A stretch of DNA of 64,000 nucleotides, taken from the NCBI RefSeq assembly GCF_000719265.1, contig NZ_JOFL01000008.1, positions 186,001 through 250,000 of the forward strand, in the 5' to 3' direction. The position numbers and the translations under genes were made by a program. A model generated the notes under the pieces. It was not told where the DNA came from. It saw only the letters and a list, made by a program, of their open reading frames with translations, and made no database searches. How positions within the stretch are numbered: the first letter of the stretch is position 1; every line of letters starts with the position of its first letter. Positions 7,908 through 17,029 of the stretch are shown piece by piece. This DNA is from Streptomyces roseoverticillatus. Its GTDB lineage: Bacteria > Actinomycetota > Actinomycetes > Streptomycetales > Streptomycetaceae.

Positions 7908-9419
7908 ATGAGTGGCGGCCGAGGGAAGCAGGCGCACCACCGGGTGCGGACGGCGACGCTCGTGGTGGTGACGTTCGTGGTGCTGCTGGCCGCCGGCGCG
8001 GGCTGGCTCTGGCTCCGGCTGAACGGCAACATCAGCACGTTCGACGCGGACGGGCTGTCGAAGAACCGCCCGGGCGCGGGCGTCGCCGGGCAGAACGTCC
8101 TGGTCATCGGCTCGGACTCGCGCTCGGGGGGCAACAAGGACCTCGGCGGCGGCGAGGGCGACGTGGGCCGCTCCGACACCGCGTTCCTGCTGCACGTCTA
8201 CCGCGACCGCGAGCACGCGGTGGCCGTCTCGATCCCGCGGGACACCCTCGTCGACATCCCGCCGTGCCGGCTGCCCGACGGCAGTTGGACCTCCGGCCGG
8301 ACCCGGGCGATGTTCAACTCGGCCTTCTCGGTGGGGGAGTCGGCGAAGGGCAATCCGGCCTGCACGCAGAACACGGTCGAGAAGCTCACCGGGTTGCGCG
8401 TCGACCACACCGTCGTCGTCGACTTCGAGGGCTTCTCCGCGATGACCTCGGCCGTCGGCGGAGTGCCGGTGTGCGTGCCCAAGGACGTCTACCAGGGAGA
8501 CCTCAACCCGCACCGCGGCTCGCGCGGCCGGCTCCTCTTCCCCAAGGGGCAGCAGAACGTCTCGGGGCAGCAGGCCCTGGACTACGTGCGCGTGCGGCAC
8601 GGCATCGGCGACGGCTCCGACATCGGCCGCATCCAGCGGCAGCAGGCCTTCGTCGCCGGCATGGTCAAGAAGGTGCGGGAACAGGGCTTCAACCCGGCCA
8701 CGCTGCTGCCCCTGGCCGACGCCGCCACCAAGTCGCTGACCGTCGACCCCGGGCTGGGCTCGGCCGACAAACTGCTCTCCTTCGCCATGTCGCTGAAGGG
8801 CATCGACCTGCACAACATCAAGTTCATCACCGTGCCCTGGCGCTACGAAGGCGACCGCGTCGACATCGTGCAGCCCGGCGCGGACGCACTGTGGGCCTCG
8901 CTGAAGGCCGACCGCACGATCGACGGCAAGGACGCGGGCGGGAAGGGCCCGGGCGGCAAGCGGCAGCCCGGTCCGACGGCCCCCGCGTCCCCCGCGGCCC
9001 CCGAGCAGGTCTCCGGGGAGGGCGTGAGCGTCTCCGTCGCCAACGGCACCAGAGTGAGCGGGCTCGCGGCGCGGGCCGCGGCGGAGCTGGAGAAGCACGG
9101 GTTCGCCGTCAGCGACACCGGCAACGCGGAGGTCCGCGACGCGGGCATCACCGTGATCGAGTTCGGGCCGGGCCGGGCGGCGGAGGCCCGGACGGTGGCC
9201 CGGCTCTTCCCCGGGGCGTACGTCCACGGGGTGGCGGCGAACGGGATCACCGTGACGGTGGGGCGGGACTTCGCCGCCGCGGGCGGCGGGACGTCCGCGG
9301 CGCCCGAGCCGTCCGCGCCGGCACCCTCCGCGGCCGGCCCCGGCACCCTCTCCGCCGACGTGGCCGCAACGGCCCGGTCGGCGGACGACGACCCCTGCGC
9401 GAACCTCTCGTACGGCTGA
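7908..9419 (+). CDS. LCP (LytR-CpsA-Psr) family cell-wall polymer ligase with LytR_C domain
   Basis: A 503-residue type II membrane protein: a basic start, one membrane helix at ~16-37 ([19 protein letters not shown]), an LCP domain at ~60-310 ([47 protein letters not shown] with the Arg cluster that holds the polyprenyl diphosphate), then a Gly/Pro linker and a LytR_C domain at ~365-450 ([13 protein letters not shown]). The family transfers teichoic acid or arabinogalactan-like glycopolymers from lipid carrier to peptidoglycan. ATG 7908 is used; the ATG eight bases earlier is closed at once. It is divergent from tatA. Confidence 0.9.
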   Translation: MSGGRGKQAHHRVRTATLVVVTFVVLLAAGAGWLWLRLNGNISTFDADGLSKNRPGAGVAGQNVLVIGSDSRSGGNKDLGGGEGDVGRSDTAFLLHVYRDREHAVAVSIPRDTLVDIPPCRLPDGSWTSGRTRAMFNSAFSVGESAKGNPACTQNTVEKLTGLRVDHTVVVDFEGFSAMTSAVGGVPVCVPKDVYQGDLNPHRGSRGRLLFPKGQQNVSGQQALDYVRVRHGIGDGSDIGRIQRQQAFVAGMVKKVREQGFNPATLLPLADAATKSLTVDPGLGSADKLLSFAMSLKGIDLHNIKFITVPWRYEGDRVDIVQPGADALWASLKADRTIDGKDAGGKGPGGKRQPGPTAPASPAAPEQVSGEGVSVSVANGTRVSGLAARAAAELEKHGFAVSDTGNAEVRDAGITVIEFGPGRAAEARTVARLFPGAYVHGVAANGITVTVGRDFAAAGGGTSAAPEPSAPAPSAAGPGTLSADVAATARSADDDPCANLSYG

Positions 9420-9515
9420 GCAGGGGAGTGAAATGCCGGGTTTATCCGTACAAGCGGTAAATTTCACCTAGAAGCGATCGACAGGAACACCGACCTCCAT
9501 CCGAGGAGCACCGCC

Positions 9516-10877
9516 ATGCCCGCCACCACCCGGGCGCTTCCCCGGCCGCTGCAGGCCCTGATCGCCGTCCTGGCCGCCGCCCTGATCGCCCTGGCCGGCA
9601 CGGCGCTCTGCGCCCCCGCCCCCGCGGCCCACGCCGCGACCGGCATCGACACCGTGGCCGAAGCGCTGCGCAAGAGCCCGGTCTACGTGGACCCCCGGGC
9701 GAGCGCCCAGCTCCCGCCCGCCGAGGCCGAAGCCCTGGCCAAGAAGATCGAGGACGCCGGCAAGCCCGTCTTCGTGGCCGTCCTGCCGGAGAGCGCCGAG
9801 TTCCCCAGGGCCACCGTCTTCCAGGACCTGCGCACCAAGGTCGGCATCGCCGGCGTCTACGCGATCCGCCTCGGCGACGCCTTCAACGCCCACGCCGACT
9901 CCAAGGTCATGTCGCGCAACGCGGTCCGCAACCTCGTCGGGACCGTCCAGCGCTCCGGCGGCGACACCACGGCCGTGCTCAACGGCTTCGTCGACCAGGC
10001 CGTCCGGCAGGCCCGCGGCCGGGCCCCCGGATCCTGGGGCGGCGGGGAGCCCGGCGTGGGCGCCACCGGGCTGATCACCGGCGGCGCGATCGTCGTCGCA
10101 GGCGGCGCGGGCGCGTACGCCCTCTACCGCCGCAACAAGCGCAAGCGCGAGGAGCGCGAGCAGGCCGAGCTCGACGCCCTGCGCGTCGTCGTCGACGAGG
10201 ACATCACCGCCTTCGGCGAGGAACTCGACCGGCTCGACTTCCACCCCTCCGAGCCCGGCGCCGACAACGCCATGCGAGGGGACTACGAGGAGGCCCTCGA
10301 CGCGTACGAGGAGGCCAAGTCCAAGATGGCCGCCGTGGCCCACCCGCAGGACGTCACGGCCGTCACCGAGAGCCTCGACAAGGGCCGCTTCGCCCTCGCC
10401 ACCCTCGCCGCCCGCCGCACCGGCGCCCCGCTGCCCGAGCGCCGCCTGCCCTGCTTCTTCGACCCGCGCCACGGGCCCTCCGTCCAGGACGTCGAGTGGG
10501 CGCCCCCGGGCGGCGCGCCCCGCACCGTCCCCGCCTGCGCGGCCGACGCGGCCCGGGTCGCCGACGGAGAGGAACCCCTCTCCCGCACCGTCCAGACCCC
10601 CGACGGCAGGCAGCCCTACTGGAACGCGGGCCCCGCCTACGCCCCCTGGGCCGGCGGCTACTTCGGCGGCGGCCTCCTCCCCGGCCTCCTCGTCGGCACC
10701 ATGCTCGGCGGCCTCCTCTCCGGCCCCGCCTACGCCGCCCCCGCAGACACCGGCCCCGACGGCGGCGACTGGACCGGCAGCGACTACAACCCCGACGACT
10801 ACGGCGGCGGCTGGGGCGACGGCGGCGGCTTCGGAGGCGGCGGCGACGGCGGAGGGTTCGGGGGAGGGGACTGGTGA
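9516..10877 (+). CDS. Secreted membrane-anchored protein with Gly-rich tail, unknown function
   Basis: A 453-residue protein I do not recognise by name. It has a signal peptide (residues 1-~40, ending AAHAATG), an extracytoplasmic domain whose opening (VYVDPRASAQLPPAEAEAL, then KPVFVAVLPES) resembles the start of TPM/DUF-type membrane proteins of actinobacteria, one membrane helix near 187-207 (TGLITGGAIVVAGGAGAY) followed by a basic stop-transfer KRKREEREQ, a helical acidic cytoplasmic part, and a C-terminal tail of Gly/Asp repeats (GGGFGGGGDGG). The ATG follows GAGGAGC by 6 nt. It lies 96 bp after the LCP gene and may share its transcript, which would fit an envelope role. Confidence 0.75.
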   Translation: MPATTRALPRPLQALIAVLAAALIALAGTALCAPAPAAHAATGIDTVAEALRKSPVYVDPRASAQLPPAEAEALAKKIEDAGKPVFVAVLPESAEFPRATVFQDLRTKVGIAGVYAIRLGDAFNAHADSKVMSRNAVRNLVGTVQRSGGDTTAVLNGFVDQAVRQARGRAPGSWGGGEPGVGATGLITGGAIVVAGGAGAYALYRRNKRKREEREQAELDALRVVVDEDITAFGEELDRLDFHPSEPGADNAMRGDYEEALDAYEEAKSKMAAVAHPQDVTAVTESLDKGRFALATLAARRTGAPLPERRLPCFFDPRHGPSVQDVEWAPPGGAPRTVPACAADAARVADGEEPLSRTVQTPDGRQPYWNAGPAYAPWAGGYFGGGLLPGLLVGTMLGGLLSGPAYAAPADTGPDGGDWTGSDYNPDDYGGGWGDGGGFGGGGDGGGFGGGDW

Positions 10878-11003
10878 CGGAGCGCGGACCGGCGGGCCGG
10901 GCCCGGCCGCCGAGGCGTACGGGCCCCACCCCCGTGTGCCGCCGGTGCGCGCTCCGGGATCCGGCGTGCCGGGGAGGCACACCCGGGATCCTGGCACTCC
11001 GCA

Positions 11004-11073
11004 GCTGAAGGAACGCTGAGCCTTCCTGAAGAGGACTTCAGGCGGCGGGCCACCCGCACCCGCCATCCTGAAG
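11004..11073. promoter_or_regulatory. Phased CTGAAG repeats upstream of a two-component operon
   Basis: GCTGAAG at 11004-11010, CCTGAAG at 11025-11031 and CCTGAAG at 11067-11073 start 21 and 42 bp apart, that is, on the same face of the helix. The middle copy also forms a perfect inverted repeat with CTTCAGG at 11036-11042 (spacer AGGA). The last copy ends 2 bp before the regulator ATG. This is the arrangement expected of a binding array for an autoregulating OmpR-type protein. Confidence 0.5.
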
Positions 11074-11075
11074 GC

Positions 11076-11759
11076 ATGCGAATACTGGTGGTTGAGGACG
11101 ACCGTCGGCTCGCGGAGCTGCTGCGCCGGGGCCTGGTCGCCGAAGGGTTCGCGGTGGAGGTCGCGCACGACGGCCACACGGGCCTGCACCTCGCGGCCGA
11201 GGACGCCTACGACGTGATCGTGCTCGACGTCATGCTGCCCGGCCTCAACGGCTACCGCGTGTGCGCGCGGCTGCGCGAGGCGGGCGTCTGGACTCCCGTG
11301 CTCATGCTCACCGCCAAGGACGGCGAGTACGACGAGGCCGAGGGCCTGGACACCGGCGCGGACGACTACGTCACCAAACCCTTCTCCTACGTGGCCCTCG
11401 TCGCCCGGCTGCGCGCCCTGGTGCGCCGCGGCCGGCCCGCGCGGCCCGTGCTCATCCGGGTCGGCGACCTCCAGATCGACCCCGCGACCCGCTGCTGCCG
11501 GCGCGGCTCCGCCGATCTGCAGCTCACCGCGCGGGAGTTCGCGGTCCTGGAGTACCTCGCCCGGCGCGACGGCGAGGTCGTGGCCAAGACGGAGATCCTC
11601 GCGCACGTGTGGGACGAGGCGTTCCAGGGCGATGTGAACATCGTGGAGGTGCACGTCAGTTCCCTGCGCCGGAAGATCGACGCGCCCTTCGGGCGGCACA
11701 GCATCCAGACCGTCCGCGGCGTCGGCTACCGGCTGGCGGCCGACGCCCCGGGCCGGTGA
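11076..11759 (+). CDS. OmpR-family response regulator
   Basis: A 227-residue regulator. The receiver domain has the acidic pair VVEDD at its start, phospho-acceptor Asp51 (VIVLDVMLPG), the conserved Thr (MLTAKD) and Lys (YVTKPFS); the C-terminal winged helix carries QLTAREFAVLEYL and VHVSSLRRKID ending TVRGVGYRL. It overlaps the downstream kinase start by one base (TGATG), so the two are translationally coupled and almost certainly partners. No neighbouring structural gene identifies the target; repeats at 11004-11073 suggest self-regulation. Confidence 0.93.
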   Translation: MRILVVEDDRRLAELLRRGLVAEGFAVEVAHDGHTGLHLAAEDAYDVIVLDVMLPGLNGYRVCARLREAGVWTPVLMLTAKDGEYDEAEGLDTGADDYVTKPFSYVALVARLRALVRRGRPARPVLIRVGDLQIDPATRCCRRGSADLQLTAREFAVLEYLARRDGEVVAKTEILAHVWDEAFQGDVNIVEVHVSSLRRKIDAPFGRHSIQTVRGVGYRLAADAPGR

Positions 11760-13174
11760 TGCGGCGGCCGGCCGGCCCGCGCCCCGGGCCCGGACGCCCG
11801 CGGGGGCGGCTGCGGCCCGCCTCGATCCGGGCCCGGCTGACCTGGCTCGTCGCCGTATCGGCCCTCCTCCCGCTGATCGCCGGCGCGGCGCTGGCCGCCG
11901 GCTCGCTGCGCGACTACCTGGCGCGGGAGGCCGTCGACTACACGTCCCGGAAGGCCGCCGCCGTTCCCCGGCTCGTCGACTACGACCCGGACGCGCAGCT
12001 CCTCTACACGGCCGGGAAGCTGCGCGACGACCCCCGGCTGGACGTGTCCGTCGGGGTCGAGGACCGGCAGCCGAACTGGGAGCCGGGGCCCCGCATGCCG
12101 GACCACGAACCCTCGCACGGCGGCGACGTGCTGTCGCTGTGGCCGTGGACCGACCCCGGCAGCAGGACCCCCGCCCTCAGCTACATCCAGTCCGGCACCG
12201 ACGGCCTCTACCTGCACGTCGCCAACCGGCTCCAGGACGAGCAGCGCCGCCTTAACCACCTGGTCCTGATGCTGGGCGGCGCCGCCCTGGTGGTGACGGC
12301 GGGCCTGGCGGGCGCGACGTGGTTCGTGGCCGGGCGGGTGCTGCGCCCGGTGGAGGCGATCCGCACCCAGTTCGCCGAGCTGACCGCGCGCCACCTCGAC
12401 CGCCGCGTGCCCGTGCCGGACACGCGCGACGAGGTGGCCCGGCTGGCCGCGACGATGAACGAGACCCTCGACCAGCTGCAGGCGGCCGTCGACCAGCAGC
12501 GCCGGTTCGTCGGCGACGCCTCGCACGAGCTCCGCAGCCCGCTGGCCGCCCTGCGGGCCGAGCTGGAGATCGCGCTCGCGCACCCGGAGCACGCGCAGTG
12601 GACGGCGGTGGCCGAGGCGGCCCTCGGCGACACCCGCCGCCTGCAGAGCATCACCACGGACCTGCTGCTGCTCGCCCGCCTGGACGCGACCGGCACCGAG
12701 GGCCTGCCGGGCGCCCAGCCCGTCGACCTCACCGCGCTCGTCCGCGAGGAGCTCGCCCGCCGCCCGCCCGGTCCCCGGACCCTCGCCCTGCACCTCGACG
12801 ACCCCGGACCACCCCTCACCGTGCACGGCCGTCACACCCTCATCGCCCGCCTCCTCGGCAACCTCCTGGACAACGCGGAGCGGCACGCCGAACACACCGT
12901 CACGGTCCGCCTCGGCCACGACCCCGGCCGGCGGCTGGCCGTCCTCCACGTCGAGGACGACGGCCCGGGCATCCCGCCCGCCGACCGCCGGCGCGTCTTC
13001 GAACGCTTCACCCGGCTCGACGACGCCCGCACCCGCGCCACCGGCGGCACGGGCCTGGGCCTGGCCATCGCCCACCACATCGCCACCGTCCACCGCGGGA
13101 CCCTGGCCGTCACGGACAGCCCGCGCGGCGCCCGCTTCACCACCACGCTGCCGTGCGCGGACCCCACGATCTGA
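11759..13174 (+). CDS. Sensor histidine kinase, partner of the upstream regulator
   Basis: A 471-residue membrane kinase: a basic Pro/Arg-rich start, helix ~25-47 (LTWLVAVSALLPLIAGAAL), an extracellular sensor part of about 115 residues, helix ~164-186, a HAMP segment (VLRPVEAIRTQ), HisKA box DASHELRSPLAAL with the phospho-accepting His, N box LLGNLLDNAERHAE, and G boxes DDGPGIPP and GTGLGLAIAH. The sensor domain has no recognisable family. The start overlaps the regulator stop (TGATG); an in-frame GTG lies one codon earlier. Confidence 0.92.
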   Translation: MRRPAGPRPGPGRPRGRLRPASIRARLTWLVAVSALLPLIAGAALAAGSLRDYLAREAVDYTSRKAAAVPRLVDYDPDAQLLYTAGKLRDDPRLDVSVGVEDRQPNWEPGPRMPDHEPSHGGDVLSLWPWTDPGSRTPALSYIQSGTDGLYLHVANRLQDEQRRLNHLVLMLGGAALVVTAGLAGATWFVAGRVLRPVEAIRTQFAELTARHLDRRVPVPDTRDEVARLAATMNETLDQLQAAVDQQRRFVGDASHELRSPLAALRAELEIALAHPEHAQWTAVAEAALGDTRRLQSITTDLLLLARLDATGTEGLPGAQPVDLTALVREELARRPPGPRTLALHLDDPGPPLTVHGRHTLIARLLGNLLDNAERHAEHTVTVRLGHDPGRRLAVLHVEDDGPGIPPADRRRVFERFTRLDDARTRATGGTGLGLAIAHHIATVHRGTLAVTDSPRGARFTTTLPCADPTI

Positions 13175-13262
13175 TCAATGATGATCAATAACGTCATGGT
13201 GCCCGGACTCCCGACAGAGTTGAATATGCGTACACACGTACGACATCGGGGGTTTGTGCTTC

Positions 13263-13973
13263 ATGCTCGACTTCTTCGTCCTGGCGCTGCCCACCCTGAT
13301 GGCGGCCGCAGGGTTCGCCGGGATGGTGTGGGCGGTGGTGCGGATGCGGCGGCTGCGGGCCGCGTGGCGCAGCGGCATCGAGGTCCCGGGCCGCTGCCTG
13401 CGCCTGTACGCGACGACGACCACCCGCCGGCAGGGCCCGCACACCTCGTCCTCGACCACGCTCCACCACGTCTACGAGTTCACCGCCGCGGACGGGACGC
13501 ACCACCGCTTCGAGGAGTCCGGCGGGCCGGCCACGGTCATCGAGGGCGACGCGGTCACCGTCCGCTATCCGCAGGACCGCCCGGACCGGGCCACCGCCCT
13601 CCCGCCGGGGGACGTCAGGACCTGGGTGGGGACAGGCGTCCTGCTGGCGTTCCTGGCGGTGTTCGTGACCGGGTGCGTGGGCTTCGGGGTGTTCTACCTG
13701 ACCGTGTTCAAGCCGGCCGGGGAGAAGGTCCGGGAACGGGTCGAGGAGCCGTGGCGACCGCCGTCGGCGGCTCCGGTCACTCCGCCGCCCCTGCCGGACG
13801 GCCCGCCGGACGACGTCCCTTCGGGGTTCCCGACCGGAATTCCGAGCGGATTCCCGAGCGACCTTCCCACGGGTTTCCCGAGCGGCTTTCCCACTGGCTT
13901 TCCGAGCGGCTTTCCCACGGGCCTTCCCGGGGCACGCGCCGGCGACCCGGCCCCCGGCGGCGCCAGCAGGTAG
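13263..13973 (+). CDS. DUF3592-type membrane protein with Pro-Ser-Gly-Phe-Pro-Thr repeat tail
   Basis: A 236-residue protein: a first membrane helix (~1-25, MLDFFVLALPTLMAAAG), a domain resembling DUF3592 (VPGRCLRLYAT, HHVYEFTAADGTHHRF, VTVRYPQDRP), a second helix at ~121-145 (VLLAFLAVFVTGCVGFGVF), and a tail in which SGFPTG/SGFPSD-type units repeat about six times. Function of the family is unknown. ATG 13263 gives the best hydrophobic start; TTG 13254 is possible. The tail is predicted to be disordered; its DNA is a near-tandem repeat and may vary in length between strains. Confidence 0.75.
   Translation: MLDFFVLALPTLMAAAGFAGMVWAVVRMRRLRAAWRSGIEVPGRCLRLYATTTTRRQGPHTSSSTTLHHVYEFTAADGTHHRFEESGGPATVIEGDAVTVRYPQDRPDRATALPPGDVRTWVGTGVLLAFLAVFVTGCVGFGVFYLTVFKPAGEKVRERVEEPWRPPSAAPVTPPPLPDGPPDDVPSGFPTGIPSGFPSDLPTGFPSGFPTGFPSGFPTGLPGARAGDPAPGGASR
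13818..13930 (+). repeat. Tandem repeat coding for PSGFPTG units
   Basis: Imperfect copies of a unit like TTCCCGAGCGGCTTTCCCAC recur roughly every 18-24 bp within the 3' end of the DUF3592-like gene. The copies differ at a few third positions (for example ACGGG, ACTGG) but keep the frame, so they are read as SGFPTG, SGFPSD and close variants. Confidence 0.8.
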
Positions 13974-14139
13974 CGGCGGTGGCGGCGCGGGAGGGTTGAC
14001 GGGCCGACGGCTTGACGACCGTATCGTGACGAACCCCTCGCCCCGGGCGGCCATGACCCGGCGATCGCTGGGTATACGCGGCTCGACAGATGCTCATCGC
14101 CAGGTCAGGTCAGCAGGTCAGTAACGAGGGAGCCGCCGG

Positions 14140-14517
14140 ATGGTTGTGATCGAAGCCCCGTACGGGGACGCCGCCCGCGCGCGTCACGCGACGGCGGAGT
14201 TCCTGGCCCGCCACTGCCCCTGGGCGGATCCCGACGCCGTCGTCCTGGTGGTGTCGGAGCTGGTCACCAACGCCATACGGCACGCGGGCGGCTGGTGGCG
14301 GCTGTGCGTGCGGGCCGTGCAGGACCGCCTCGTGGTGGAGATCGTCGACACGAGCCCGCGGCCGCCGCAGCCGCGCACCCCGGACTTCGGCGGGGGCGGC
14401 GGGCTGGGCTGGCACATGGTGGAGCGGCTGGCCGGCCTGCTGGAGGTGGACCGGCGGCCGGACGGGAAGACCGTCCGGGCGACGTGGGTGGAGCCGGCGG
14501 GCGTGGGGGCGGCGTAG
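14140..14517 (+). CDS. ATP-binding protein (RsbW/SpoIIAB-like HATPase)
   Basis: A 125-residue single-domain GHKL ATPase: N box VVSELVTNAIRHAGG, an Asp-containing G1 box (VEIVDTSPRPPQ), and the Gly-rich G2 box GGGGGLGWHMVERLA. Members act as serine kinases or anti-sigma factors in partner-switching circuits. It is convergent with the sigma-factor gene at 14654-15562, so it is not in the classic rsbW-sigma operon, but nearness to a SigB-type sigma factor makes it a candidate regulator of it. ATG 14140 follows GAGGGAGCCGCCGG. Confidence 0.82.
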   Translation: MVVIEAPYGDAARARHATAEFLARHCPWADPDAVVLVVSELVTNAIRHAGGWWRLCVRAVQDRLVVEIVDTSPRPPQPRTPDFGGGGGLGWHMVERLAGLLEVDRRPDGKTVRATWVEPAGVGAA

Positions 14518-14653
14518 CACTGCGCGGAGCGGCGGGCGGAGGGCCCCGCCCCGGGCCCGGGCCGCCGCCTGCGGGGTGTGCGCCCGGGCGACCGGGGCGG
14601 TTGCCGCTGCCCGCGGGTCCGTACCCGGGACCCGGGCCGCGGCCGGCTGCCTG

Positions 14654-15562
14654 CTACCTGCGGGTGTGCACCCGCCCGTGCGCCTGCCCCTGTCCGAGCA
14701 TCCCCGCCCGCAGCCGCCCCAGGATCCTCGTCAGCAGCCGTGAGACGTGCATCTGCGAGATGCCCAGCTCCGCGCCGATCTCCGACTGCGTCATCTCCCC
14801 GCCGAACCGCATCCGGAGGATCTGCCGGTCGCGTTCGTCCAGCTCGGCGACGAGCGGTTTGAGCGCGTGCAGGTTCTCCACGCCTTCGAGGGCGGGGTCG
14901 GGTCCGCCGAGCCGGTCGGCGTAGGTGGTGCCGGTCTGCTCGGGGCCGTCGTCCACGGGGACGTCGATCGAGCCGGCCGTGTAGCCGTTGCCCGCGACGA
15001 TGCCCTCGACGACCTCCTCGCGGCTGAGGCCGAGGTGCTCGGCCAGCTCGGCGGGGGTCGGCGCGTGGTCGAGCCGCTGGGAGAGCTCGCCGGTGGCCTT
15101 GGCCAGCTCGACGCGCAGCTCCTGCAGGCGCCGCGGCACGTGCACCGACCAGCCGGTGTCGCGGAAGTGCCGCTTGATCTCGCCGACGATGTACGGCACG
15201 GCGAAGGTCGTGAACTCCACCTCGCGCGAGAGGTCGAACCGGTCGATCGCCTTGATCAGCCCGATCGTGCCGACCTGGATGATGTCCTCCATCTGGTCGC
15301 CGCGGCTGCGGAACCGGGAGGCGGCGAAGCGAACGAGCGAGAGGTTGATCTCGATCAGGGTGTTGCGTGCGTACTGGTAGGCGCGGGTGCCCTCCTCCAG
15401 CTCCCGCAGCCGTGCGAAGAAGAGCCCGGACAGCGCGCGGGCGTCCCGCGGCGCCACTGTGGTCGCGTCCTCGATGTACGGCAGCCCCCCGACCGCGTCT
15501 TCGAGCCGCTGCGGGGCAGCCGCCGAATGCTCTGTCGTAACCGTGGATGCCGTGATGGTCAC
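14654..15562 (-). CDS. RNA polymerase sigma factor, SigB/SigF/SigG family
   Basis: A 302-residue group 3 sigma-70 factor. Region 2 is clear (NLSLVRFAASRFRSRGDQ, then QVGTIGLIKAIDRFD and FTTFAVPYIVGEIKRHFRD), region 3 (PRRLQELRVELAKATGEL, PTPAELAEHLGLS) and region 4 with its helix-turn-helix (EMTQSEIGAELGISQMHVSR) follow. Such factors in Streptomyces direct stress and development genes and are held by RsbW-like anti-sigma factors. GTG 15562 follows GGGGAGGA at ideal spacing, better than the longer ATG frame from 15622. The gene reads towards the RsbW-like gene. Confidence 0.92.
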   Translation of the reverse strand: MTITASTVTTEHSAAAPQRLEDAVGGLPYIEDATTVAPRDARALSGLFFARLRELEEGTRAYQYARNTLIEINLSLVRFAASRFRSRGDQMEDIIQVGTIGLIKAIDRFDLSREVEFTTFAVPYIVGEIKRHFRDTGWSVHVPRRLQELRVELAKATGELSQRLDHAPTPAELAEHLGLSREEVVEGIVAGNGYTAGSIDVPVDDGPEQTGTTYADRLGGPDPALEGVENLHALKPLVAELDERDRQILRMRFGGEMTQSEIGAELGISQMHVSRLLTRILGRLRAGMLGQGQAHGRVHTRR

Positions 15563-15867
15563 ATCGTCCTCCCCAGATCCGTAGGTGACCTCCGCCCGCC
15601 TACCCGGTGACCTGTGGCCCATGCCTCCCGGTTCGGGGAGCGGGACGGAAACGGAAGGAAATGCGACGGAACGTCAGGCGCCGGACGCACGACAGGGCGT
15701 ACGGCCGGACGTACGACCGGATGCGCGGACACCGGACACCGGGCGCACGGACACCGGACACGGGACACGTGACGCACGGAACCGGACGCCGGACGTACTG
15801 ATCGGGCAGCCCCGCGACGCCGGCCGGTCACCCGCACGTTCCCCGCGCGTCACCGGCGGACGTGAAC
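15563..15867. other. 305-bp intergenic region with ACCGGAC-type low-complexity repeats
   Basis: The gap between the sigma factor (minus) and the acid phosphatase (plus) must hold both promoters. From about 15660 to 15800 it is a low-complexity stretch in which GGACACCGGACAC, CGTACGGCCGGACGTACG and related words recur on a roughly 10-12 bp beat, including several self-complementary GTAC and ACGT words. I see no gene there and no clear sigma-factor -10/-35 pair. Confidence 0.55.
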
Positions 15868-16572
15868 ATGCCACGCATGAGCGCACCGATACCGGCCCGC
15901 CGCGCGGCCCTCGCCCTCGCCGCCACCGTCCTGGCCACGGCCGCGACCGCCGCCACCACCACGGACGCGACCGCCGCCGACGCCGGCCGCCCCGCCGCCG
16001 TCACCGCGAGCGCGGGCACGAGCACGAGCGCCGGCACGAGCGCGCTCGCCGCGCGCACCTCCGGCACGGCGGGCCTCAAGGGCGTCGACTACGCCACCTG
16101 GCAGCGCGACGTGCAGGCCGTCGTCGACCAGGCACTGCCCTACGTCAAGGAGCGCACCGGAAACGCGCACGGCCGCAAGCAGGCCGTCGTCCTCGACATC
16201 GACAACACCTCGCTGGAGACCGACTTCCACTGGACGTACCCCACACCGGCCATCAAGCCGGTGCTGGACCTGACCCGGTACGCGCACGCCCGCGGCGCCG
16301 CGGTCTTCTTCGTCACCGCCCGCCCCGGAATCCTCGACGGGCTCACCGAGCACAACCTGCGCAACGTCGGCTACCCGGTCGACGGCCTGTACGTGCGCCA
16401 CCTCCCCGACCTCTTCCAGGACGTGAGCACGTACAAGACCGCCAAGCGCGCGGAGATCGAGAACAACGGCTACACGATCATCGCGAACATCGGGAACAAC
16501 ACGACCGACCTGGTGGGCGGCCACGCGGAGCGGACCTTCAAGCTGCCGGACTACGACGGCAAGCTCTCCTGA
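15868..16572 (+). CDS. HAD-superfamily class B-like acid phosphatase, secreted
   Basis: A 234-residue exported protein: an Arg/Ala-rich signal peptide (residues 1-~37), a Ser/Thr/Ala/Gly linker, then a subfamily IIIB acid phosphatase domain with the HAD nucleophile motif AVVLDIDNTSLET, motif II AVFFVTARPGI, and a lysine motif YKTAKRAEIENN followed by IIANIGNN. It should hydrolyse phosphomonoesters outside the cell. ATG 15868 lies 8 nt from GGCGG; GTG 15862 and ATG 15877 are in-frame alternatives. The gene is divergent from the sigma factor. Together with the alkaline phosphatase at 6040 it makes two secreted phosphatases within 10 kb. Confidence 0.88.
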   Translation: MPRMSAPIPARRAALALAATVLATAATAATTTDATAADAGRPAAVTASAGTSTSAGTSALAARTSGTAGLKGVDYATWQRDVQAVVDQALPYVKERTGNAHGRKQAVVLDIDNTSLETDFHWTYPTPAIKPVLDLTRYAHARGAAVFFVTARPGILDGLTEHNLRNVGYPVDGLYVRHLPDLFQDVSTYKTAKRAEIENNGYTIIANIGNNTTDLVGGHAERTFKLPDYDGKLS

Positions 16573-16604
16573 ACCACCCGGCGACCACCCGGCCCGTACG
16601 GACG

Positions 16605-16868
16605 TCAGTGCCGCGCCTTCGCCCGGTCGAGCGCGGCCACGCCCAGCGCGGCCAGGCCGATCTGGATGAGCCACTCGATCCAGTCGATCCCCTTGGTGTC
16701 GTCGACGCCCAGCCAGTGGGCGATGGCCGCGCCCAGGAACGCGGCCGCGATGCCCACCACGATCGTCCACAGCACGCCGATGTGCTGGCGCCCCGGCACG
16801 ACCAGCCTGCCCAGCACGCCGATGATCAGACCGATGATGATTGCACTGAAAATTCCGGAGATTTCCAC
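16605..16868 (-). CDS. GlsB/YeaQ/YmgE family small stress membrane protein
   Basis: An 87-residue three-helix membrane protein with the family's start EISGIFSAIIIGLIIGVLGR and the VVPGRQHIGVLWTIVVGI loop. Members (transglycosylase-associated proteins) are induced in stationary phase, acid and osmotic stress; the molecular role is unknown. AGAGGGGGAG precedes the ATG at 16868. It is convergent with the acid phosphatase gene with only 32 bp between stops. Confidence 0.88.
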   Translation of the reverse strand: MEISGIFSAIIIGLIIGVLGRLVVPGRQHIGVLWTIVVGIAAAFLGAAIAHWLGVDDTKGIDWIEWLIQIGLAALGVAALDRAKARH

Positions 16869-17029
16869 GGCTCCCCCTCTTGCAGCCTGTTGCCGCCCTT
16901 CCGGACCGGTTCCTCTCGGTACTTCTGCCCAGCCGCCGGGCGGCGCATGTCCGCCCTTCCGCCCGCCGCGCCCTGCCTAGACTGGTCGTGCCGGGCACAG
17001 GGACGCGCGGCAGGAACGGGAGAGCGACA

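Noticed and set aside
16041..16100. Separate small gene inside the acid phosphatase linker
   Set aside because: Only a Ser/Thr/Ala/Gly linker of the phosphatase; no independent start signal.
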